From Secundilactobacillus paracollinoides DSM 15502 = JCM 11969 (lineage in GTDB: Bacteria > Bacillota > Bacilli > Lactobacillales > Lactobacillaceae), in the NCBI RefSeq assembly GCF_001311135.1, contig NZ_BBAG01000005.1:38420-102419 (forward strand): a stretch of 64,000 nt of DNA. The letters run 5' to 3'. The notes beneath the pieces are model-generated. The model was not told the origin of the DNA. It was given only the letters and a program-made list of their open reading frames with translations, and made no database searches. Shown here piece by piece: positions 47,299-57,168 of this stretch. Each line of letters opens with the position of its first letter. Positions within the stretch are counted from its first letter, which is position 1. The position numbers and the translations under genes are program-made.

Positions 47299-47529
47299 TT
47301 AGTAGCGCAAAGATTGGCAGGGTAAACGATCCTCGTTTTTTGACGTCCGTCGAGGTGTCCGGATAAGTATAGTGTTAAACATTAAAATCAGGCCAGTATT
47401 AGAATTATCTTCATTGTCGTCCACGTTGTAGACACCACTATGCGCAGAATGTGTTGATTGGGACCAATTTATTGAACAAGTGTGCATTAAGCTGAAAAAT
47501 AATTCAAAAAAGATTGAGGTATGGACCAA
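47299..47529 (-). CDS. Possible small protein, 76 residues
   Basis: An open frame reading through GVYNVDDNEDNSNTGLILMF to the end DRLPCQSLRY, stopping 12 bases before a strong terminator on its strand. The only starts are TTG 47529 or internal, and neither has a good ribosome site. No family is recognised. It may be a remnant or a chance frame; the terminator placement is the only support. Confidence 0.2.
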   Translation of the reverse strand: MVHTSIFFELFFSLMHTCSINWSQSTHSAHSGVYNVDDNEDNSNTGLILMFNTILIRTPRRTSKNEDRLPCQSLRY

Positions 47530-47609
47530 TTAATTATGTTACAAAGTAGTGACAATCCATAATCATTGATGGACGTTTTAATAATTATTGACAAATTATT
47601 TTCAAATTA

Positions 47610-47623
47610 TGAAAGCGGATACA
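47610..47623. promoter_or_regulatory. cre-like site 1 before the sugar transporter
   Basis: TGAAAGCGGATACA matches the CcpA cre consensus at 13 of 14 positions, 300 bases before the transporter start, near a possible -35 TTGACA at 47588-47593. Confidence 0.5.
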
Positions 47624-47831
47624 TAAATTTCATTTTTAATCATGGCGGAAATGGTGTCCGCCTAAACCTAAGCTATACTTTGTGAATGGTTAATGTATTA
47701 CTGGCATGCCGGAGTTTGGCACTATAAAATTTAAAACGATTTACGATATTGTGAAATAGCACACTTTTTATAAGCAAAAATTATTAGGTATCCCAAAACC
47801 AACATTTCTGCCTTTTAGCTAATTTAGTAAA

Positions 47832-47845
47832 TGAAATCGCTTGCA
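47832..47845. promoter_or_regulatory. cre site 2 before the sugar transporter
   Basis: TGAAATCGCTTGCA matches the consensus TGWAANCGNTNNCA at every position. It lies 70 bases before the transporter start, suited to carbon catabolite repression. Confidence 0.75.
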
Positions 47846-47915
47846 AATTACATGTAAGGGATTACAATTGGAAACGTTGAAAGCTATCATTTACTTTTGG
47901 TTAGGAGAGATTTTT

Positions 47916-49313
47916 ATGCGAGCTAGACACTTAAGCACATTTTTCATTTTTGTTTTCGGTGCTCTAGGCGGCCTGTTATTTGGGTTTGATACTGGTATTA
48001 TTTCTGGGGCGTCTTCGCTTATCGAAAGCAACTTCCATTTGAACATTGAGCAAACGGGGTTCATTACCTCGTCAGTGTTGATTGGATCTTCAATTGGGGC
48101 CCTATCGATTGGTCCTTATCCGATCGCTTTGGTCGGAAACGGTTATTGTTATTATTCTTCTATTCTGTTCTTGATTGGTTCAGGTCTATCAATGGTATCT
48201 GTTGGATTCATTTCAATGATTACCGCCCGGATCATCTTGGGTTTCGCCGTTGGGTCCGCTTCAGCTTTAACACCCGCATACCTTGCAGAATTAGCTGATG
48301 CGCCGCACCGTGGTTCCCTTGGGACAATGTTCCAACTGATGATTACGTTAGGGATTCTGTTAGCTTACGTTTCAAACTTAGGCTTCTTGGGTCATAACCT
48401 GTTAGGCATCCGTGATTGGCGTTGGATGCTCGGGTCAGCTTTGATTCCTGCCGCCTTACTCTTTATCGGGTCGTTGATCTTGCCTGAATCACCACGTTAC
48501 TTAGTTGAAAAGGGTCAGATCGATGAAGCACGCGACGTGTTGCACGATCTGCGTAAAAACACCGATGAAGATCCAGACAAGGAATTGTCTGACATTCAAA
48601 AAGTTGCTAACCAGCCAAAGGGTGGGATTCATGAACTCTTCACGTTTGCCCGTCCAGCCGTTATTGTTGCGATTGGTTTAATGCTTCTGCAACAATTAGT
48701 TGGGATTAACTCTGTCATTTACTTCTTGCCACAAGTGTTCATTAAAGGATTCGGCTTTGCTGAGGGCAGCGCCATCTGGATCTCTGTTGGGATCGGGATC
48801 GTGAACTTCGTCTGCACGTTGTTGGCTTACCAGATCATGGACAAGTTCAATCGTCGGACCATCCTGTTATTTGGATCGATCGTTATGACGATTTCAATCG
48901 GGATCTTAGCTGTTTTGAACTTCACGTTAAGTGTTAAAGCAGCGGCCGTTCCAACCATGATTCTGATTGCCTTTTACATCTTCGGTTTCGCCGTTTCATG
49001 GGGTCCAATTTGCTGGTTAATGATTGGTGAAATCTTCCCATTGAACGTTCGTGGGATCGGGAACTCAATCGGGTCAGCTGCTAACTGGATCGGGAACTTT
49101 ATCGTTTCTCAATTCTTCTTGGTATTGTTGAGCATGTTCCATAACAACGTTGGTGGCCCATTCGCCGTCTTCGGTTTCTTCTCAATCGTTTCAATCTTCT
49201 TTGTCATCTACATGGTGCCAGAAACCCGTGGGAAGACGCTTGAAGAAATTGAAATGGAAATGCGTCGTAAGGATGCTTCCAAGCAAGAAGCTACTGTGAA
49301 TTCTGCTAAATAA
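47916..49313 (+). CDS. Sugar porter MFS transporter (xylose/arabinose:H+ symporter-like)
   Basis: A 465-residue, 12-helix sugar:proton symporter. ATG 47916 follows GGAGAGATTTTT. Family marks are GALGGLLFGFDTGIISGA, PAYLAELADAPHRGSLGTM, LPESPRYLVEKGQ, LLQQLVGINSVIYFLPQV and MVPETRGKTLEEIE. The loop after helix 2, where GSLSDRFGRKR is expected, reads GPYPIALVGNGYCYY. The correct motif is present in another frame between about 48110 and 48165, so two one-base changes of opposite sign have garbled some 18 residues without closing the frame. Regulation by CcpA is indicated by a cre site upstream. A gene-end palindrome follows the stop. Confidence 0.88.
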   Translation: MRARHLSTFFIFVFGALGGLLFGFDTGIISGASSLIESNFHLNIEQTGFITSSVLIGSSIGALSIGPYPIALVGNGYCYYSSILFLIGSGLSMVSVGFISMITARIILGFAVGSASALTPAYLAELADAPHRGSLGTMFQLMITLGILLAYVSNLGFLGHNLLGIRDWRWMLGSALIPAALLFIGSLILPESPRYLVEKGQIDEARDVLHDLRKNTDEDPDKELSDIQKVANQPKGGIHELFTFARPAVIVAIGLMLLQQLVGINSVIYFLPQVFIKGFGFAEGSAIWISVGIGIVNFVCTLLAYQIMDKFNRRTILLFGSIVMTISIGILAVLNFTLSVKAAAVPTMILIAFYIFGFAVSWGPICWLMIGEIFPLNVRGIGNSIGSAANWIGNFIVSQFFLVLLSMFHNNVGGPFAVFGFFSIVSIFFVIYMVPETRGKTLEEIEMEMRRKDASKQEATVNSAK

Positions 49314-49316
49314 CTG

Positions 49317-49447
49317 TTAGAGTGCGGAATGGGGCGGTTAAGGGGCAGAATGTAAGGGACTCTGGCAGAAAATCCTGGGCCTGGATTTTTTGCCAGAGTC
49401 CCTTACATGGCCGCCCCTTGCCCCATGGAGCACGTTTCGGCTATGTA
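49317..49447 (+). repeat. Gene-end palindromic repeat, copy D
   Basis: Starts three bases after the transporter stop with GTTAGAGTGCGG. The 18-base stem ATGTAAGGGACTCTGGCA (49350-49367) pairs perfectly with 49391-49408. An inner AAAATCC/GGATTTT stem and the outer AAGGGGC/GCCCCTT and TGGGG/CCCCA arms extend it. It ends with GGAGCACGTTTCGGC. Confidence 0.9.
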
Positions 49448-49492
49448 AAAGAGAAATAAGTAAAAAGAGAAATTAGTAGCCAAAAAAATAGT

Positions 49493-49535
49493 AAAAGGCG
49501 CCGATACTCTATTCAAGAGCATCGGCGCCTTTTGC
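49493..49535. terminator. Bidirectional terminator
   Basis: AAAAGGCGCCGAT and ATCGGCGCCTTTT pair around an inner CTC/GAG, between the convergent transporter and glucosidase genes. Confidence 0.9.
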
Positions 49536-49544
49536 TATCCAAAA

Positions 49545-51856
49545 TCACGCAACAACATAACCGTCATTGCCATCAAAAGAAAACGCAACAACGCGGTCAG
49601 CCAACGCAACATAAACATGTTGATAAACAGCATTAAACCCATGATGCACTAGCGTCACAGCAGGCACACCATCCGTCACCGAAACAGCATACTGGTTAAA
49701 TTCACCATCCTGGTACTTAAAGTCAGTCCCGTTATCTTGATAGTGGGTGTATGTCCCAGAATCGCCAAATAGGTTAAACGTCATTTCTGTATCGGATGCG
49801 TCGCTGATATGGGTAACGACTTTTCCCCAAGGTAATAACGTATTCTTCTTAATGAACAGGGGAAGTGTGTCCAACGGTGCATCAGCCACGATCTCCTGGT
49901 TTCCGGCGTATTCACGATTGTTCCAAAAGTTGATCCAGTTACCGGCAGGCAGGTAGACCAGCCGCTTATCCTTAGCCTTTTCAACAATTGGGGCAACTAA
50001 GACGCTGTCACCGACCATGTATTCATCGTCTAGATTTCGCACTTTGGCGTCATTTGGGTACTCGAGCACTAGTGGCCGCATGATTGGTAACCCATTTTGC
50101 GCTTCCTGAGCGAACAAATCGTACAGATACGGAATGAAATGGTAACGTAATTGCAAATATTTCCGATAAATTGACAGGGTCGGTTCCCCGAAGATCCAAG
50201 GCTCTTGATGGCGCGTTCCCATTGCACTATGGTTCCGCAATAGTGGGCTGAAAATGGCGGCTTCGATCCAGCGGGTCAATAGTTCTGGCTGGGCGTCAGA
50301 CCCAAAGCCGCCGATGTCTGTACCAGCAAACGAGAAGCCGCTAAGCCTAAATTGCAAAGCTGCGGGATCATGAGCTGCAGGTGCGGCCAGATACTGTGGT
50401 TGTCGCCGGTCCAAACGGTAGCGTACTTTTGTGTTCCGGCATAAGCAGCCCGGGTAATGACGTACGGTCGTTTGCCCTGCAGTTGTTTTAACCCAGTATA
50501 GGTTGCTTGATCCATGTTATGACCATAAACGTTATGCATCTTCTTGTGCGTTGACGGTTCATCATGGTCGCTAAACACAACATCTTCAGGAATTTCACCG
50601 GCAAACGACGCCGGTTCGTTCATATCGTTCCAGACACCGGCTGCACCTAGTTTAACTAAGAAGTGCTGATTATTCGCCCACCAGTCACGGACAGCTTGAC
50701 GACCAAAGTCGGGGAAAACGGCATCGCCGGGCCAGACTTTATTCACGTAGACGTCGCCTTCAGGTGTTTTAACGAAGTAGTTATGTTTGATGCCGTCATC
50801 GTATATGGTGTAGCCAGGATCCTTTTTTACGCCGGGATCGATAATTGGAACGACCTTAATGCCTCGTTTCCGCAAGCTAGCAACGAAATTCTGCGGTCCT
50901 GAGGGGTATTTTGCCTGATCCCAGGTAAATACCCGGTAGCCTTCCATGTAGTCGACATCGAAGTGTATGGCGTCACAGGGAAGGTCGTATTTTTCAAAAT
51001 TATCGGCCAGCTCTTGAACTTCAGCTTCGGATTCACTATAGCCCCAGCGCGATTGCTGATACCCAAGTGTCCATTTCTGTGGTAACGGGACGCGTCCAGT
51101 GAGGTAGGTGTAATTGGTGACAACTTGTTTCAACGAGTGACCGCCAATGATGTAGTAGTCTAAATTGCCATCGACTGCAGAGTAGAAGTAGTAGTTAGGA
51201 TCTTCCTTGCCAAGGTCGAAATGGCTGCGGTAGGGGTTGTCAAAGAACAGGCCAAACGGATGTCCTGCGTTTAATCCATAAAGGATTGGAATGGACTTAT
51301 AGAGTCGGGTAAAGTTCTCCAGGTGTGGTTCGGGATTGTCCGTATTCCAGTTATCGTATTCGAATCCGCGTTTGTTCAGATAGCCGGTCTTATCGCCTAA
51401 ACCGTAAAACTGTTCATCAGCATTTAGCGTTTTAACAACTTCGTAATAGGCAGTATTGCTCGTTGCAGTTGCGTCAGTAACGTTATGTCCTTCAGCTTCA
51501 ACCAATTTTTGATGGACCTTATCGATACCTTTATCAAGCAGGTGACGGTCGCCGCGATAATCGAGAACGAGCGGGTTGTCATGGGCATCGTAGGCGTCTA
51601 AATGGCCGGCAGTATCAATTTTTAGCGTTAGTGCTGCTGTTTTGAGAATGTACTGATTATTCACTGTGTTAAACGTGAAGTCAGTTGGCTGTTGCTTTTC
51701 ACCTTCAATCGCATAGGACGAAGACTTATCGCCACGGAATTCAAAAACGCGAATTATTTCCTGGGTAATAATAGTGAGTTGTAATTTTTGGTCAAGGAAG
51801 GACAGAGTTATTGTTTGACCGTCCTGATCATAGTTGGGTAATGGTTGCGTCATCAT
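49545..51856 (-). CDS. Glycoside hydrolase family 31 alpha-glucosidase, frameshifted
   Basis: Hydrolyses terminal alpha-glucosidic or alpha-xylosidic bonds. It has an N-terminal beta-sandwich, then the GH31 barrel with LGYQQSRWGYSES, HFDVDYMEGYRVFTWD and the nucleophile segment GVWNDMNEPASFAGE. After VWTGDNHSIWPHLQ one base is missing near 50345, and the frame resumes as GFSFAGTDIGGFGSDAQPEL and AAIFSPLLRNHSAMGTRHQE. The C-terminal beta domains end FDGNDGYVVA. Repaired length is about 770 residues. The protein has no signal peptide, so it is intracellular. It is convergent with the sugar porter and has a cre-like site at 51923. Confidence 0.92.
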
Positions 51857-51922
51857 AATCGTCTCGCTTTTACATTAGATTTGTGAGTTGGTGGACCTTT
51901 CATGGTTCATCGTAGCATTTAA

Positions 51923-51936
51923 TGCAAACGGTTGCA
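51923..51936. promoter_or_regulatory. cre/LacI-type operator before the glucosidase gene
   Basis: TGCAAACGGTTGCA is a near-perfect palindrome matching the CcpA consensus at 13 of 14 positions and also resembling LacI-family operators. It lies 67 bases upstream of the glucosidase start. Confidence 0.65.
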
Positions 51937-52098
51937 ATGACCGATAAGGCGCCGATTCCAAGTTTATTTTGAGGACTTGAAGTTGAAAATAATGCTTCCA
52001 AACGTTGATATACCGGCATGCTTAGAATCTTGGCTAGGTAAATGGTATCCTAGGGAGTATATTAAGCTCATCCATATGGGGAAAGGCAGATTTTAATC

Positions 52099-52703
52099 AT
52101 GCAAGTTGGCGAACAATTAAAGCGTGCACGCACAGAAAAACAATTAACACAGCAGACCGTTGCAGAGACACTGAGTGTTTCACGGCAAACGATATCCAGT
52201 TGGGAAACGGGGCATAGTTATCCCGATATCGATAGTCTGGTCGCATTAAGCGACTACTACGGGATTTCACTGGATACCCTTATCAAGGAGGATAATGATA
52301 TGAAAGCTTATTTAAAAAAAGAAGACGTTTTAAAGCGATTGAGTCCTGTTACGACACTATTGCTGGTAATTGATGTTTTGTTCTTGATTGCGCTGATGTT
52401 TAATATCAGTGCACTGTATGACCGCGGTATCATGCTTCTGATGGGATTTATTAACATTGGGGCATTGCTCAGACTAGAATCATTTATTTCAGATGTGAAG
52501 ACGCCGGAAGAGCGGTGGACACGGTGGACTAAACGGCGTCCTGTACTCTACGGACTCAGTGTCGTTGCAATTGCCCTAGGTGGCGTTTCGCTTTGGCTGC
52601 ACTGGATGGCTTTAGATAGTGCATTAATTCTGATGATCCTCCAATTGCAATCGTCATCTATCGCGAAATTCGCTATGCGCGGTACAATCGTCAAAATTCA
52701 TAA
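52099..52703 (+). CDS. XRE-type regulator with membrane domain, frameshifted
   Basis: An N-terminal helix-turn-helix (VGEQLKRARTEKQLTQQTVA, then SVSRQTISSWETGHSYPDID) occupies residues 1-65. It is followed by about four membrane helices (LLLVIDVLFLIALMFNISAL, RRPVLYGLSVVAIALGGVSL and others). Near 52638 one base is missing; the proper C-terminus is PIAIVIYREIRYARYNRQNS, ending at 52703. Repaired length is about 201 residues. This membrane-tethered XRE type is common in lactobacilli and senses unknown signals. The PP2C-like gene follows about 75 bases later. Confidence 0.8.
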
Positions 52704-52777
52704 ACACCCGACTGGTTATTTTGTCACGCATCAACTATGCTGGAGTCGAACCATTTTTGACAAAAGAGGGCGATGAC

Positions 52778-53602
52778 GTGAAAATAATCGAACAGTTTCT
52801 ACGTGGTAAAATCAATGATACGTTATGCGAAGACACCATTGTTGCTAATGATAACTTCGTGGCTATCGTTGACGGAGTCACATCTAAGTCAGATTTTAGC
52901 TACCAACGAAAAACAACGGGGAAGTGGGCGTCAACACTTGTTGCTCAGGTGTTAGCCGAATGTCCGGAAGAAACAACATTACCGGAAATTATTTCCCGGG
53001 TTAACCAGAAGTTTGCCGATTTCTATGAGGACGTCACGTTTACTGATGACATTGTTAGTCAGGGGCTTCAAGCCGTCAGTGTGATTTACTCAAACCACTT
53101 CAACGAACTGTGGTTTATTGGAGATTGCCAGGCATATGTTAACGGGCAAGTGCTTGTAACGCCCAAAAAGAGCGATGTTGTTTTGTCGCAAATGCGCAGT
53201 CTCATCCTCACGACAAACTTTCAGACAACTAAAGCGATACCACAAGATTACATGACGGGGGAGGACCCAAGCAGAACTGAGATTCTGCCTTGGATCCTAA
53301 AGGCAACAAACTTTGCAAATGAAGCTGGCACCGACTTTGGGTATGCCATTTTTAACGGGACACCGATTCCAGATAGTTTGATTCAGGTCGTCAAGCTTGA
53401 AGATAACCCTCAGGAAATTGCACTGGCCAGTGATGGGTACCCACAAATTCAAAAGGATCTGGATACGACTGAAGTTGGACTGGCAGACGTGATTCAAAAT
53501 GATCCGCTGTGTTACCAACAATTCCCCTCCACCAAGGGATTGCGAGCTGGAAACAACTCATTTGATGATCGCAGTTACATCCGGTTTACCACAGAAAACT
53601 AG
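52778..53602 (+). CDS. PP2C-like phosphatase-fold protein
   Basis: A 274-residue cytoplasmic protein. The start is GTG 52778, seven bases after AGAGGG (52765-52770); an upstream TTG at 52721 has no ribosome site. The acidic metal-binding pattern of PPM/PP2C phosphatases is visible: CEDTIVANDNFVAIVDGVTS near the N-terminus, IALASDGYPQ in the last third and DDRSYIRF at the end. Overall similarity to known PP2C proteins is low, so activity is uncertain. It may work with the membrane-bound XRE protein upstream. Confidence 0.6.
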   Translation: MKIIEQFLRGKINDTLCEDTIVANDNFVAIVDGVTSKSDFSYQRKTTGKWASTLVAQVLAECPEETTLPEIISRVNQKFADFYEDVTFTDDIVSQGLQAVSVIYSNHFNELWFIGDCQAYVNGQVLVTPKKSDVVLSQMRSLILTTNFQTTKAIPQDYMTGEDPSRTEILPWILKATNFANEAGTDFGYAIFNGTPIPDSLIQVVKLEDNPQEIALASDGYPQIQKDLDTTEVGLADVIQNDPLCYQQFPSTKGLRAGNNSFDDRSYIRFTTEN

Positions 53603-53604
53603 CA

Positions 53605-53637
53605 CAAAAAAGCGATGTCACATGGCATCGCTTTTTT
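53605..53637. terminator. Bidirectional terminator
   Basis: AAAAAAGCGATG pairs with CATCGCTTTTTT around an eight-base loop, between convergent genes. Confidence 0.9.
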
Positions 53638-53667
53638 ATGCTAGTTTGATTATCGGTTGAAGCGTGT

Positions 53668-54444
53668 TTACAGGATACCGCCACCATCCACAGCGTACGT
53701 TTGCCCCGTAATAAATTCAGAAGTAGGGCCAGCCAAGAATGACACCATGTTTGCAATATCATTTGGTTCAACGGTCCGGCCTAGTGGGATAGTACCGACA
53801 TAGTCCTTCTTATTTTGACCCAGTGGCTTGCCGTTGATCTCAGACATCTTCTTGTCAATGTCATCCCACATACCAGTGGTGCCAACAACACCTGGTGCAT
53901 AGGCGTTGACGTTAATGTGGTCAGCCGCAAATTCTAAGGCAGCGGCTTGGGTAATACTAATGACAGCGGCCTTCGTTGAGGAGTAGGTTGCCCAAACAGG
54001 AAAAGCGCGCATGCCCGCAATGGATGAAGCGTTGATGATACGGCCGGCAACGCCCAGTTCCTTGAACTTCTTGGCAGCAGCTTGGATGCCGTAGATAACA
54101 CCAAACACGTTGATCTTGTAACTGAATTCCAAGTCAGCAGGTTTGATATCTTCAAGCTTATCCACTTTTGCAACCCCGGCATTGTTGACCATAACGTCAA
54201 AGCCACCCAGTTTATCAGCAGCTTCGTTGACAGCATCAGCAACCGCTTGCTGGTCAGTCACGTCAACGGGCACGAAAATCGCCTTTTGACCGGCTGCCTC
54301 GACGCCAGCAATCACCGTTTTGGCTTTTTCAGCTTGGGCGGGCAGATCAGCTAACGCAATGTCATAACCGTCTTTTGCCAAATGACGACTCACTTCAGCA
54401 CCAATTCCCTGTGCACTCCCTGTAACCATTGCAACCTTTGTCAT
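53668..54444 (-). CDS. butA: Acetoin (diacetyl) reductase, short-chain dehydrogenase
   Basis: Reduces diacetyl to acetoin and acetoin to butanediol with NADH, disposing of reducing power. The 258-residue SDR protein shows the cofactor loop VTGSAQGIGAEVSRHLAKDG, NNAG at VMVNNAGVAKVD, the catalytic serine in IINASSIAG and YSSTKAA with the catalytic tyrosine and lysine. The C-terminus EFITGQTYAVDGGGIL is typical of (S)-acetoin-forming enzymes. ATG 54444 follows GGAGGTAAGGAGTA. A cre-like site lies 55 bases upstream. The frame is intact. Confidence 0.88.
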   Translation of the reverse strand: MTKVAMVTGSAQGIGAEVSRHLAKDGYDIALADLPAQAEKAKTVIAGVEAAGQKAIFVPVDVTDQQAVADAVNEAADKLGGFDVMVNNAGVAKVDKLEDIKPADLEFSYKINVFGVIYGIQAAAKKFKELGVAGRIINASSIAGMRAFPVWATYSSTKAAVISITQAAALEFAADHINVNAYAPGVVGTTGMWDDIDKKMSEINGKPLGQNKKDYVGTIPLGRTVEPNDIANMVSFLAGPTSEFITGQTYAVDGGGIL

Positions 54445-54498
54445 TACTCCTTACCTCCAGTAAGTGAAATATTTATTATGGGGTTAACTTTACACTTT

Positions 54499-54515
54499 TT
54501 GTAAGCGCTTTACAA
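54499..54515. promoter_or_regulatory. cre-like site before butA
   Basis: TTGTAAGCGCTTTACAA is a perfect cre half-site pair with one extra T in the right half (the consensus would be TGTAAGCGCTTACA). It could be a weak site or a one-base reading error. Confidence 0.45.
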
Positions 54516-54670
54516 GTCAAAATATCCTGACGAGAAAATAAACTGGCGAATGACACACTATTCCTGTATTGACACGTGTTTGCTGATTTTTTGAAACTAG
54601 TGATTGATTTGTCTAACAATTTGATATAATTAAAACGTTAATTATAGATTAGTAAAAGAAGGGTTTCTTT

Positions 54671-55803
54671 ATGATTAAACGTTCTAATAGTAGAAGGATA
54701 GTTGATGTTTGCCTAGCAACGATTGCAGAGGTGGCTTTTCTAATTGGTTCGACAGTGCCGAATGCAATGGCTAAAACCACAGCTGAGCAGAAGATTGCCA
54801 GTAGAGTTGCCCACATGACCACGAAGCAAAAAGTGGGGCAATTATTTGTGACGGGTGTCTCGAATGATGCTAGTGCGACCAAACATGCAATCAAACAGTA
54901 TGATCTTGGTGGCATCATTTTGATGGGGAATAATTTTGTCGGTAGTCGCAGCAGTTTTAAGAACCGACTGAAAGGCTATCAAAGAAGTGCTAAGATTCCG
55001 CTCACCATCGCAACTGATCAGGAGGGCGGCACAGTTTCTCGGTTAAGTTCTAATAGCGCAATCTCTGGGCATAGTGCGTATCTGTCCCCACGACAAGCAT
55101 ACGCAAAGGGTGGTATGAAGCAAGTACTGAAAGAATATAAGAGTGAAGCCAAAACGCTGCATACCCTTGGCATCAATTGGAACTATGCCCTGATGCAGAT
55201 GTTTCTGAAAGAACCGGCAGCTTTATTTATCCGCGCGCGTTTTCCAAATCTTATGCGAAGACAGCCATCTATATTAAAGACGTTGTGCCCGCGATTCAAC
55301 AGTACAATGTTGCCGCAACCTTAAAACATTTTCCGGGATACGGGGCCGCAGCGGACACGCACACCGGAGCGGCGGCGGTCAATCGTTCCTTGAAGAGCTT
55401 TGAGAGTAAGGATTTTTTGCCATTTAAAGCAGGCATTAAAGCTGGCGTGGATTCTATTATGGTGACCCATATCATTTTAAGCAAGATTGATCCGGGGAGG
55501 CCGGCATCGCTCTCAAGAAAGGATATTACCCTTCTTCGAAAGACCCTTGGCTTTAAGGGCGTCATCGTTTCCGACAGTCTCCAAATGGGGGCCGTTACAG
55601 CTTATGCGAATAAGCACCATGTGTACCGTGATGTCGCGGCCATCAAAGCTGGCAATGACGTGATTCTCAGCAGTGATTATCGAACAGGCATTCCGAAGGT
55701 TGAACATGCACTTGCTAAGAAACAGATTTCGACTAAGCAGTTAAATGCTTCGGTTGCGCGTATTCTGTTGATGAAACACAAGCTTGGGTTGAAGGTCTAT
55801 TAA
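54671..55803 (+). CDS. Glycoside hydrolase family 3, beta-N-acetylhexosaminidase-like, frameshifted
   Basis: A NagZ-type hydrolase for cell-wall or chitin-derived glycosides. An N-terminal signal-like helix (DVCLATIAEVAFLIGSTVPN, then AMA) suggests export. The GH3 barrel follows: MTTKQKVGQLFVTGVS, DLGGIILMGNNF, ATDQEGGTVSRLSS. One base is missing near 55182, after INWNYA; the frame continues PDADVSERTGSFIYPRAFSK, then the KHFPGYGAAADTHTG loop carrying the NagZ acid/base histidine, and the nucleophile aspartate in VIVSDSLQMGA. Repaired length is about 377 residues. A TATAAT at 54625-54630 is the probable -10. Confidence 0.88.
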
Positions 55804-55808
55804 ACGCA

Positions 55809-55860
55809 AACGGCGTCAACTGTATCCCCCAATTTGGGAATTAGTTGGCGCCGTTTTTGT
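55809..55860. terminator. Terminator
   Basis: AACGGCGTCAACT and AGTTGGCGCCGTT pair with one mismatch around a long loop, followed by TTTT. Confidence 0.75.
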
Positions 55861-55920
55861 TATGGACATTAAAACGTTAGGGTGATCTTTCGCCTCAACG
55901 GAATTTTTTCAGTCTTTCTA

Positions 55921-56052
55921 GCATCGCGGCCGAAACGCGTTTCGGAAAACAGAAAACTGCATGTAAGCCAACTCTGGCAAAAATGCCAAGTTCAGGCATT
56001 TTCTCCAGAGTTGGCTTACATTTCGCTTCCTACCGTTTTCCTTCACGCTCTA
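55921..56052 (-). repeat. Gene-end palindromic repeat, copy E
   Basis: In minus orientation it begins in the last codons of the reductase gene (ATAGAGCGTGAAGG). The 17-base stem ATGTAAGCCAACTCTGG (55961-55977) pairs perfectly with 56005-56021. An inner AAAATGCC/GGCATTTT stem is present. The far end keeps CGTTTCGGC. Confidence 0.85.
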
Positions 56053-57055
56053 TGGCATCCACCGTATCCAAAATCGTCTGCTCATTATCACTGATCGGCG
56101 TCCACCCTAACACATCGCGTGCTTTTTGGTTGCTGACGTTTCGGTTAACGGCCATCATCAGCTTGCCCTCAGTGGCAGACTTATTAAACGGCGCTCCCAG
56201 CGTGATGATCCAGCTTGGTAACTTCTTATCGGCAACCTGACTGGCTAATTCTGGCCGTTTCGCCTTGATCAACTGTGCGATTTCCAGTAGTGAGATCTGG
56301 CCGTCTTCCGTCGCAATAAAGCGCTCCCCGTTAGCTTCTGGCGTAACCATAGCGCGAATATGCAGGTCGGCAACGTCGCGAACATCCACAACGTTCAGGG
56401 GCAAGTCCGGGACGCGTTTCGTAGACCCATCCAACAAGCCCTTAACTAGGCCGAAACTGCCAGACAGGTGATTATCCAGTGCCTTGCCAAGAATTGCGAC
56501 TGGATTAATTGTCGCAAATTCTAGATGTACGTCTGGTTGTTTAATATAATCCCAAGCTGCCATTTCAGCTAACAGCTTTGATTTTTCGTATAAAGAAATG
56601 CCTTTTTCGCTGGGATCAGTCCAGTTCTTTTCAGTTGTCACGCTGTTCATATCATGGTTACTGAAACCTACGGCCCCAAAATTAGCCGTCATGACCACTC
56701 GCTTAACTTTAGCTCGGTTAGCAGCCTTTAAGATTCGTAAAATGCCGACTTTAGCTGCTCGACTGACTTCTTCTGGATCATCGGGAGTCGTCATGAAGAC
56801 AGGGGAGGCAACACTTAACACAAAATCGATACCCGCCATTGCTTCCGACCATCCAGCATCCTGACTTAAATCGGCCTGAACAAAACCAAGCTGATCTGTG
56901 TTCTCACCATGCGCCTGCAACGTTGCAATCACTTGGCCTTGCTTATTCAAAGTGCGCAGTGTTGTCCGAACCTGATACCCCTGATCGAGGAGCTGTAAAA
57001 TAATGTGTTGGCCTAAGAAACCATTCCCACCAGTAACGAGCACGTGTTGTGTCAT
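56030..57055 (-). CDS. NAD-dependent epimerase/dihydroflavonol reductase family protein
   Basis: A 341-residue extended SDR enzyme. The cofactor loop is HVLVTGGNGFLGQHIILQLL at the N-terminus. The catalytic serine/threonine region is RVVMTANFGAVGF, and the tyrosine and lysine lie in SLYEKSKLLAEMAAW. NPVAILGKALDNHLSG and VVDVRDVADLHIRAM follow. It resembles NADPH aldehyde reductases and dihydroflavonol 4-reductase-like enzymes; the substrate is unknown. It is divergent from a MerR gene whose dyad operator lies at its promoter. The frame is intact. Confidence 0.88.
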   Translation of the reverse strand: MTQHVLVTGGNGFLGQHIILQLLDQGYQVRTTLRTLNKQGQVIATLQAHGENTDQLGFVQADLSQDAGWSEAMAGIDFVLSVASPVFMTTPDDPEEVSRAAKVGILRILKAANRAKVKRVVMTANFGAVGFSNHDMNSVTTEKNWTDPSEKGISLYEKSKLLAEMAAWDYIKQPDVHLEFATINPVAILGKALDNHLSGSFGLVKGLLDGSTKRVPDLPLNVVDVRDVADLHIRAMVTPEANGERFIATEDGQISLLEIAQLIKAKRPELASQVADKKLPSWIITLGAPFNKSATEGKLMMAVNRNVSNQKARDVLGWTPISDNEQTILDTVDAIEREGKR

Positions 57056-57117
57056 ATAAAGATCTCCTTTTTAGTTGCGTTTAACGTAACGATTGTTTAT
57101 GATATGGCTATCCTAAA

Positions 57118-57137
57118 CCCTAGAGGGCACTCTATGG
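57118..57137. promoter_or_regulatory. MerR-type operator in a 19-bp promoter spacer
   Basis: The dyad CCCTAGAGGGCACTCTATGG (CC.TAGAG..CTCTA.GG) lies inside a minus-strand promoter with TTGCCA and TAGGAT separated by 19 bases, the elongated spacer typical of MerR-activated promoters. It would drive the reductase gene at 57055. Confidence 0.75.
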
Positions 57138-57168
57138 CAACTCTAATGAAAAAAATCGAGGTCTATTG

